DNA of 10,033 nt from Candidatus Poribacteria bacterium (GTDB taxonomy: Bacteria; Poribacteria; WGA-4E; DTYX01), in the NCBI GenBank assembly GCA_012961655.1, contig DTYX01000281.1, positions 1 through 10,033 on the forward strand. Reading direction: 5' to 3'. Position 1 is the stretch's first letter; each line of letters opens with the position of its first letter. This document shows positions 1 through 4,970 of this stretch, piece after piece. The notes under the pieces are model-generated. The model searched no databases. It was not told where the DNA came from and saw only the letters and a list, made by a program, of their open reading frames with translations. The translations under genes were made by a program, and so were the position numbers.

Positions 1-456
1 CGCACGCCGTCGGCGGGAAATATCATCGTCGGATTGTTGACCGCTTTGATTTTCATCTCCGGCGGCGTTGCGGTAAACTCTTTAAGCGGAACGATTATCC
101 CGGCGATTTTTGCGTTTCTCTTTACGACCGCTCGCGAAATAGTCAAAGACATCGAAGATATAGAAGGCGACCGCAAAGCTGGCGCCAAAACAATTCCCAT
201 CTTTTGGAACGCGCGCGTTGCTATGTATCTTATCTTTATCTTCATGGCGTCAGTTATCGTCTTTAGCCCAATTCCATATTTAGCGCGGGTGTATTCCTGG
301 AAATACTTGGTTGCGGTTGTGTTAGGCGTCGATTGCGTGTTGTGTTATTGTATGGCGAGTCTGTGGCGAAATCTGTCTCGTGAAAATGTTAAAAGAATTC
401 AAAAGCTGATGAAACTCGATATTTTCGTCGGCTTAGGGGCGATGTTTCTGGGGTAA
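1..456 (+). CDS. UbiA-family prenyltransferase, likely digeranylgeranylglyceryl-phosphate (DGGGP) synthase, 5' end cut by window
   Basis: The reading frame is open from base 1 (151 codons, TAA at 454-456), so this is the C-terminal half of an integral membrane prenyltransferase of usual length near 280-300 residues. It shows hydrophobic segments and the second Asp-rich UbiA motif, REIVKDIEDIEGDRKAG, encoded at about 136-186, which binds the diphosphate of the prenyl donor through Mg2+. The wording of this motif and of the preceding GNIIVGLLTALIF segment is that of archaeal DGGGP synthases, which add a second geranylgeranyl chain to geranylgeranylglyceryl phosphate in the membrane. The first Asp-rich motif lies upstream of the window. 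The ferredoxin starts 37 bases downstream. Other UbiA enzymes (quinone or tetrapyrrole prenyltransferases) remain possible from half a protein, but the reductase and GGGPS nearby favour the lipid role. No frameshift or loss is seen. Confidence 0.85.
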   Translation, partial: RTPSAGNIIVGLLTALIFISGGVAVNSLSGTIIPAIFAFLFTTAREIVKDIEDIEGDRKAGAKTIPIFWNARVAMYLIFIFMASVIVFSPIPYLARVYSWKYLVAVVLGVDCVLCYCMASLWRNLSRENVKRIQKLMKLDIFVGLGAMFLG

Positions 457-493
457 GAAAGGTATATCTACTGGCAAGAAGAGGTTCAAGTTT

Positions 494-784
494 ATGATTC
501 TCATCAACGAAGAGATTTGCTGCTACTGCGGTTCGTGCGTGGCTGTTTGTCCACAAAATATTATCGAGCTTATCGATACATACCTACGGATTGACCAACA
601 AAAGTGCATAAATTGCGGTATCTGTGTAAAAGGATGTCCTATGGGAGTGCTGACTCTGAAAGGGAAAGGTGTGGATGGCTTATTGAACCTGCCTGCTTTC
701 GGCGCAGGTGGGTCTGAAATTAGCCCAACTATCAGTGCATCGAAAACTATTCTGACGCCGTTATCATCCCAATCCTTTGCGTAG
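494..784 (+). CDS. 2[4Fe-4S] ferredoxin with an unusual C-terminal tail
   Basis: Small cytoplasmic electron carrier. Two complete CxxCxxCxxxCP cluster motifs are visible: C9, C12, C15, C19-P20 and C38, C41, C44, C48-P49, enough to bind two [4Fe-4S] clusters. The start is ATG 494 with GAGG at 481-484, nine bases away. The protein is 96 residues, but the ferredoxin fold ends near residue 58; the last ~38 residues, rich in Ser, Gly and Pro, have no ferredoxin counterpart. That tail is read through a hairpin (ACCTGC 687-692 with GCAGGT 704-709), so the original stop may have been lost. It sits after the UbiA gene. In Methanosarcina acetivorans a ferredoxin is needed by geranylgeranyl reductase for full saturation of lipid chains, so the same role is inferred here, although about 2 kb now separates it from the reductase. 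Confidence 0.9.
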   Translation: MILINEEICCYCGSCVAVCPQNIIELIDTYLRIDQQKCINCGICVKGCPMGVLTLKGKGVDGLLNLPAFGAGGSEISPTISASKTILTPLSSQSFA

Positions 785-913
785 TTTATGCAGAGCGAAT
801 GCAAAGCGCTCAAGGATAAGCTCTTCTGTCCATTGACGAGGTGATTGGATGGCTGGAATTGAAAGACAAACATCTGTTTTTGATATGCTGATTATCCGAA
901 GTGGGTGAATAAA

Positions 914-1837
914 ATGTTATTTCAGAATAGAAGAGATATTTTAGAAATGCTAAAATCGGGCAAAATATCCGTTGAGGAGGCGGAGGAACAATTAGACGCT
1001 TTAGAAGCAATCGGTCAAGAGAGGCAACTATTAGTTGGCGCGGCGCTGGCATCCAAAGGGTATTTTTATTCCGAGGCGGAGGCAGGATTGAGCGCTGTAG
1101 CGAAGCAAAATAACGTTCAACTGCTCATTGAACACGCTTGGTGGCATTTAGACACGCAGATGCAACAATTAGACAAACTCCTTCAGCAAGAATTGGACGC
1201 TTTGCTCATAAGTCCTGTCGATTCTAAGAATATAGTGCCTGCTATCAGAAGCGCAAATGAAAAAGATATCCCCGTTTTTACTATGGATACCACTGCTGAA
1301 GGTGGTCAAATAGTCGCCCATATAGCTTCTGACAACGAAGGCGGCGGCGAAGCGCTCGCGCTTTATTTGGCTGATTTGCTCGACGGCAAGGCTTCTATCG
1401 GTATCGTGGATGAAATTCCAAAAGTTACCTCAACTATTGAAAGAATCAAGGGATTTGAAAATACCCTTGCTCAGTTTCCTGAGATGAAAATAGCGGTGAA
1501 GGTTGATGTGCCACGTACTGCTTCATCCACGGAACTGATGGAAAGCATGCTAAATGAACATCCAGATATTAACGCTATCTTTGGAGTTACAGCCAGAGTT
1601 GAATCAGGCATTATGTCGGCAATTCAAACAATGCGAAGAGAGGATATAGCGGTAGTCTGTTTTGACCTTTTACCGCAGATGATGAGGTCAATTGAGGAGG
1701 AAGGTCCGCTAAAAGCAGTTATCAAGCAATGCCCCAGGGAAATAGGCTCAATGGCGATGCGGACTATCTTAAAATATCTTCGCGGGGAAGCGATATTTGT
1801 ACCACTCAAAATAGAGCTATTCACAGGGGTGATTTGA
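914..1837 (+). CDS. Cytoplasmic periplasmic-binding-protein-like (Peripla_BP_4 / ribose-binding type) protein with N-terminal helical module
   Basis: From about residue 38 to the end the protein follows the LacI/ribose-binding fold: LLISPVDSKNIVPAIRSA in the first lobe, then IASDNEGGGEAL, then RIKGFENTLAQFPEM, a FGVTARVESGIMSAI segment and VCFDLLPQMMRSIEEEGPLKA near the hinge. Such domains bind sugars or related small molecules. Instead of a signal peptide or a LacI DNA-binding helix-turn-helix, the N-terminus has RRDILEMLKSGKISVEEAEE, the short helical module found at the N-termini of bacterial DUF4097/YvlB-like and SHOCT-like proteins. This suggests a cytoplasmic ligand sensor rather than an ABC-transporter component; no permease or ATPase gene is next to it. 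I chose ATG 914, with GGTGA at 904-908 in front; GTG 905 in the same frame is an alternative adding three residues. The ligand is unknown. The next gene starts one base after the stop, so the two are probably cotranscribed. Confidence 0.8.
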   Translation: MLFQNRRDILEMLKSGKISVEEAEEQLDALEAIGQERQLLVGAALASKGYFYSEAEAGLSAVAKQNNVQLLIEHAWWHLDTQMQQLDKLLQQELDALLISPVDSKNIVPAIRSANEKDIPVFTMDTTAEGGQIVAHIASDNEGGGEALALYLADLLDGKASIGIVDEIPKVTSTIERIKGFENTLAQFPEMKIAVKVDVPRTASSTELMESMLNEHPDINAIFGVTARVESGIMSAIQTMRREDIAVVCFDLLPQMMRSIEEEGPLKAVIKQCPREIGSMAMRTILKYLRGEAIFVPLKIELFTGVI

Positions 1838-1838
1838 A

Positions 1839-2096
1839 TTGAAGAATCCGACAAAAGCTCAGATTATTAAACAATTCCGTGAGGAGATATTAAACTCATA
1901 TCCTCACCTTAAATACATAGGTAAAGATAGAGCTGACGGTTACACCTATCTAAGGTTTATGACACCTTATGATGATGATTGGGAATTAACGGAAAAAATT
2001 GCCTCAAGAGTAACTGATATTTTGCTTGAAACTGGACACTATATCCTTGTGGGAGTTCATCAAGACAGTGAACAGCCTGGTTGCTTCGCTCGGTAG
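1839..2096 (+). CDS. Hypothetical 85-residue protein, TTG start
   Basis: The start is TTG 1839, preceded at good distance by GGGGTGA (1827-1833 region), which lies inside the 3' end of the upstream gene; the spacing between stop and start is one base, pointing to translational coupling. The protein is hydrophilic and probably cytoplasmic, with an amphipathic N-terminal helix and a YDDDWELTEKIASRVTDILL segment. That segment and the following ETGHYILVGVH resemble the later part of minimal nucleotidyltransferase (MNT) domains, but the defining GSxARG and DxD residues are absent, so I do not assign the family. The last residues (SEQPGCFAR) look like out-of-family read-through, and the protein may be truncated at its C-terminus. 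Function unknown. Confidence 0.55.
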   Translation: MKNPTKAQIIKQFREEILNSYPHLKYIGKDRADGYTYLRFMTPYDDDWELTEKIASRVTDILLETGHYILVGVHQDSEQPGCFAR

Positions 2097-2301
2097 TTGG
2101 CAATTGATTATCTTACTTCCTACGGTTCGTAATACTTCTCGTACAGTGCCGCCGAGAAGCAGACGGTTTATTGTTTTTGAATCCGGTGGGCAACGTGGAC
2201 GAATTATTGGATTTCGATTCCGAAATCGTATAACAAGAGCGAATATCTGGCTACTGGCCGCGCATTGTTCTCAATATCCGTTAAGGGAGGGTTTGATAAA
2301 A
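2097..2301 (+). other. Non-coding gap with two short perfect hairpins
   Basis: Between the 85-residue gene and the next well-supported start there is no convincing gene. Two perfect hairpins are visible: CTTCTCG (2135-2141) with CGAGAAG (2153-2159), loop 11; and GATTTCG (2210-2216) with CGAAATC (2221-2227), loop ATTC. Neither is followed by a T-tract, so neither is a standard terminator. The plus frame of the next gene is open upstream to 2026, but the composition there is unlike a protein and the good ribosome binding site is at 2285-2290. Confidence 0.45.
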
Positions 2302-2721
2302 ATGTCAAAGGTAGCAACATTTGAGTTTAATACCGACCAAACTTCAGAATCAATTATTAAGAAGCTCTTGTCTTTGGGGTTTGACTGCCAAGTTGTTAAG
2401 ATTCCGACAGGGGCGGAGAAAAAAAAGGGAAAGAGGTCTCTTCAGCCTTCTTTGATGAATCAGAAACAATATCTTCTTTATTTATCAGAACATGATTACC
2501 GGGGAAAAAAAGGCAGTTATCTAAGCATGCTTGTCCAGATAGCAAAGTATCTACTTGAAATTACCAATAGTGATGGGATTTATTATTACCGAAATGACAT
2601 GGGTGAAGAGTTCGATGAACAGAATACTAAATACATTCGGACTGAGGAGATTACTTCCTACCCGCCTGATATGAACGAACCTTATCCGACTCGGTATTTT
2701 ATACCAAATAACAAGCCGTAA
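2302..2721 (+). CDS. Hypothetical 139-residue protein
   Basis: The frame is open from 2026, but ATG 2302 is the better start: GGGAGG at 2285-2290 precedes it and the coding-like composition begins there. The product is hydrophilic and Tyr/Lys-rich, with no signal peptide or membrane segment. Visible parts are an alternating strand-like start (KVATFEFNTDQ), a helix (SESIIKKLLSLGFD), a Lys-rich stretch around residues 38-46, a helix SYLSMLVQIAKYLLEI (72-87) and a Pro/Tyr-rich acidic C-terminus. I do not recognise a family. The gene holds an A8 tract (2419-2426) and an A7 tract (about 2505-2511), which are slippage-prone, yet the frame is intact. It is more AT-rich than the flanking lipid genes, which with its position inside the interrupted cluster fits an acquired gene. 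Confidence 0.6.
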   Translation: MSKVATFEFNTDQTSESIIKKLLSLGFDCQVVKIPTGAEKKKGKRSLQPSLMNQKQYLLYLSEHDYRGKKGSYLSMLVQIAKYLLEITNSDGIYYYRNDMGEEFDEQNTKYIRTEEITSYPPDMNEPYPTRYFIPNNKP

Positions 2722-2790
2722 GGCGAAGCCGTCGGTGAGCGAAGTGAAGCGGTTCACGAAGTAACCGCGCGAATCCATAATTAGGAGCAA
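2709..2790 (+). repeat. Extragenic palindromic, GAAG-rich spacer before the reductase gene
   Basis: This short spacer carries GGCGAAGCC (2722-2730), recurring cGAAGt/c units, and a perfect hairpin GCGGTT (2749-2754) with AACCGC (2763-2768), loop of eight. There is no T-tract, so it is not a clear terminator. It looks like the small palindromic extragenic repeats that are dispersed in many bacterial genomes; only one copy is visible here. It ends with the AGGAG ribosome binding site (2783-2787) of the reductase gene. Confidence 0.4.
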
Positions 2791-2792
2791 AG

Positions 2793-3998
2793 ATGCCTTT
2801 GGTGAAACCGGAATACGATGTCGTTATCGTCGGCGCTGGTCCTGGCGGGTCGATTGCCGCCAGGGTAGCCGCGGAAAATGGATTAAGTGTTTTACTGCTT
2901 GAAAAACGACAGGAGATTGGAACCCCTGTGCGTTGTGCAGAAGGCACGGGAACTGAAGTTCTCCGCCGTTACATTGACCTTGAGCCTGCTTGGATTGCCC
3001 AAGAAATAAATGGGGGAAGAATATTTTCACCGAATGGAACGCCGGTTGTCATCGAGTATCCTGGCGCGGGTGTTGTACTGGAGCGCAAGATATTCGACCG
3101 CAGATTGGCGGAAACAGCCGCAGAAGCCGGCGCGGAGATTCTGGTGAAAGCCAGGGTGATAGGGGTTACAAAGTCCGATACGAATGGCAGAGTTAATGGC
3201 GTCCATTATCGATATAATGGTAAAGATTGCACTGTCGGCGCGCAGATAGTTATCGCAGCCGATGGCGTCGAATCGCAGGTAGGACGTTGGGCGGGGATTG
3301 ATACCACGAGCGGCCTTCGTAATGTCGATGTCTGCGCGCAGTATCTGATGGCGGATATTGACCTCGATGAACCTGAGTTTTGCGATTTTTACGTCGGACA
3401 CAATATTGCTCCAAGAGGATACGCCTGGGTTTTTCCGAAAGGCGCCAGAATTGCCAACGTCGGCGTTGGCATCGGCGGCAATGCTTCGGGAATAAATGGT
3501 AAGTTCGCCATAGATTACCTGAACGAATTCGTCAGACAGAGATTTGAAAAAGGCAGTATTCTTTCCCAGATGGCGGGCTGTGTATCCACCAGCGATAGTT
3601 TGCATGACATTGTCGCTGATGGTATCATGTTAGTCGGCGATGCCGCGCATCACAATGACCCTATCTCCGGAGGAGGCATTGTCAACGCGATGATAGGTGG
3701 ACACCTGGCCGCGGAAGTTGCAGTTGAAGCCATTCAGCATGACGATGTATCTGCGGAATTCTTGAGGGAATACGAACACCGATGGGATAAAGAAGTCGGC
3801 AAGGTATTCAAGCATCTCCGCCGCATTCGCGAGGCTGTGCTAAAATTTAACGATGAAACTCTCGATAAATGCGCTCAGGTACTAGCAAAAGTTCCTAGAG
3901 GTAAACTAACACTCTTGCAAGTGTTCAAAACCGTGCTTTTAAATCGACCCAGCTTACTGTTGGAGTTGAGACACCTCATCGCCGCAGGCTGGTTCTAA
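2793..3998 (+). CDS. Geranylgeranyl reductase-family FAD flavoprotein
   Basis: This 401-residue enzyme is expected to reduce the double bonds of geranylgeranyl chains on archaeal-type glycerol ether lipids at the membrane surface. It has the FAD-binding GxGxxG at G14-A-G-P-G-G19 (VVIVGAGPGG), the conserved Cys region PVRCAEG with C48, the geranylgeranyl reductase signature YxWxFPx8GxG (Y210, W212, F214, P215, G224, G226), and the second FAD motif VGDAAHHNDPISGGGI at 281-296. Length is normal for the family. ATG 2793 has AGGAG at 2783-2787, five bases away. GGGPS follows after a structured 134-base gap and the ferredoxin, its likely electron donor, lies about 2 kb upstream. A chlorophyll or menaquinone side-chain reductase of the same superfamily is possible from sequence alone, but GGGPS and the UbiA gene next to it argue for ether lipids. 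Confidence 0.88.
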   Translation: MPLVKPEYDVVIVGAGPGGSIAARVAAENGLSVLLLEKRQEIGTPVRCAEGTGTEVLRRYIDLEPAWIAQEINGGRIFSPNGTPVVIEYPGAGVVLERKIFDRRLAETAAEAGAEILVKARVIGVTKSDTNGRVNGVHYRYNGKDCTVGAQIVIAADGVESQVGRWAGIDTTSGLRNVDVCAQYLMADIDLDEPEFCDFYVGHNIAPRGYAWVFPKGARIANVGVGIGGNASGINGKFAIDYLNEFVRQRFEKGSILSQMAGCVSTSDSLHDIVADGIMLVGDAAHHNDPISGGGIVNAMIGGHLAAEVAVEAIQHDDVSAEFLREYEHRWDKEVGKVFKHLRRIREAVLKFNDETLDKCAQVLAKVPRGKLTLLQVFKTVLLNRPSLLLELRHLIAAGWF

Positions 3999-4008
3999 AG
4001 TTAAACGC

Positions 4009-4078
4009 CTGGTGTGAGTTAGCTTTCAAGTGGATATTCTGACTTATGACGCATAATAGCTAATATAATTTACACCAG
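4009..4078 (+). promoter_or_regulatory. Nested inverted repeats with a consensus -10 element between reductase and GGGPS genes
   Basis: CTGGTGT (4009-4015) is the perfect complement of ACACCAG (4072-4078); inside it TTAGCT (4019-4024) pairs with AGCTAA (4058-4063); inside that TTATG (4044-4048) pairs with CATAA (4052-4056). A perfect TATAAT (4064-4069) sits between two right arms, with a weak -35 candidate CTGACT (4039-4044, 19-base spacer). It may be a folded RNA leader, an operator-bearing promoter for the GGGPS gene, or both. The geometry recalls a tRNA, but T-loop residues are missing. Confidence 0.4.
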
Positions 4079-4092
4079 ATGCTTAAATCTTT

Positions 4093-4118
4093 ACATCAAC
4101 AGATCATATCTGTGATGT
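4093..4118 (+). promoter_or_regulatory. Hairpin/operator-like inverted repeat just upstream of GGGPS start
   Basis: ACATCAACAGAT (4093-4104) pairs with ATCTGTGATGT (4108-4118) around the loop CAT, giving 11 base pairs with one bulged A. It ends 14 bases before ATG 4133, where no Shine-Dalgarno sequence is visible. There is no following T-tract, so it is not an intrinsic terminator. A role in controlling translation or as a repressor site is inferred. Confidence 0.45.
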
Positions 4119-4132
4119 GCTGAGTATAAATT

Positions 4133-4885
4133 ATGAATTCACGCTCCATTTTAAATTATCTGTTGAACATCTGTAATCATGCGAAAGCAGGATATCTCGT
4201 TTTAATCGACCCAGACCAAAGAAGCGTAGCGGAATCAGTTGAGTTTGCCCAGTGTGCGGAAGAAGCGGGTGTTGACGCCTTATTAGTCGGGGGTAGTTTA
4301 CTCGTCTCCGATCAAATGGATGCTACTATCCAGAGTATCAAAGAAAAAATATCTCTGCCTGTCATCATTTTTCCAGGGGCTTCTCACCATCTTTCTCGTT
4401 ATGCCGACGCGCTTCTATTTCTCAGCCTCGTCAGCGGCAGAAACTCTGACTTTCTCATCGGTGAACACGCCAAAGCAGCTCCACTTATTAAGTGTTATGG
4501 GCTAGAACCAATTCCCACTGGCTACCTACTCATCGATGGCGGAGCTCAAACCTCTGTCGGATTTATGAGCGGTACTATGCCTATTCCTAAGGACAAGTCA
4601 AGTATCGCTTGGATTCATGCCTTAGCGGCAGAATATTTGGGGATGAAGTTCGTCTACCTCGAAGCGGGAAGTGGAGCAAAATGGCCTGTGCCAGATGAGA
4701 TGATAGCGTCTGTCAGACAACAGATTAGTATTCCAATTATCGTCGGCGGCGGTATCTCCCAACCCGAAGTCGCCGCCGCCAAAGTCCGAGCGGGAGCGGA
4801 TTTCATCGTCACAGGAGATGTATTGGAAAAAAGTAGCAACCCTAAACTTATATCTGAATTTGTGAATGCTATACATGGTACATAG
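4133..4885 (+). CDS. Geranylgeranylglyceryl-phosphate synthase (PcrB/GGGPS family)
   Basis: The enzyme joins sn-glycerol-1-phosphate and geranylgeranyl diphosphate to form the first ether bond of archaeal-type lipids. The 250-residue TIM-barrel protein shows the family landmarks: LIDPD (24-28, metal and diphosphate region), VGGS (52-55), FPG (80-82), FLSLVSGRN (96-104), YLEAGSGA (175-182, with the conserved Glu), the phosphate-binding VGGGI (204-208) and TGDVLE (227-232). The length and the IPTGYLLIDGGAQTSV segment fit group II enzymes, found in archaea and in Bacteroidetes-type bacteria, rather than the shorter Bacillus PcrB that makes heptaprenylglyceryl phosphate. ATG 4133 gives the usual N-terminus, but no Shine-Dalgarno sequence precedes it and a hairpin ends 14 bases upstream, so translation may be controlled. 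Chain length of the donor is inferred from family and neighbours. Confidence 0.92.
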   Translation: MNSRSILNYLLNICNHAKAGYLVLIDPDQRSVAESVEFAQCAEEAGVDALLVGGSLLVSDQMDATIQSIKEKISLPVIIFPGASHHLSRYADALLFLSLVSGRNSDFLIGEHAKAAPLIKCYGLEPIPTGYLLIDGGAQTSVGFMSGTMPIPKDKSSIAWIHALAAEYLGMKFVYLEAGSGAKWPVPDEMIASVRQQISIPIIVGGGISQPEVAAAKVRAGADFIVTGDVLEKSSNPKLISEFVNAIHGT

Positions 4886-4970
4886 CGTAATATTTCATAA
4901 TACGTCATCATGCATATATCAAGTTCAATCGTATTGATGCACAACACAACTATTGAGGAGGTAAATCTTT

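Noticed and set aside
523..873. 116-codon open frame on the minus strand opposite the ferredoxin
   Set aside because: It runs antisense through both cysteine-cluster motifs of a clear ferredoxin and shows no recognisable domain; only the part opposite the odd tail reads somewhat like protein.
859..889. Promoter ahead of the binding-protein-like gene (TTGAAA with TATGCT)
   Set aside because: The -10 has two mismatches and the spacer is 19 bases; not distinguishable from chance.
914..1837. LacI-family transcription regulator
   Set aside because: The N-terminal ~37 residues form a different helical module; the LacI helix-turn-helix and hinge helix are absent.
2026..2301. Upstream extension of the 139-residue gene to a start at 2026
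   Set aside because: It overlaps the 85-residue gene, crosses two hairpins, and lacks a ribosome binding site, while ATG 2302 has GGGAGG in front.
2793..3998. Chlorophyll-type geranylgeranyl reductase (ChlP/BchP)
   Set aside because: No photosynthesis genes are nearby and the neighbours are ether-lipid genes; kept only as a remote alternative.
4009..4078. tRNA-like geometry: 70 bases closed by a perfect seven-base-pair stem
   Set aside because: No T-loop sequence (GTTCRANNC), no recognisable D-loop or anticodon arm in the right place, and a TATAAT sits where the T arm should be.
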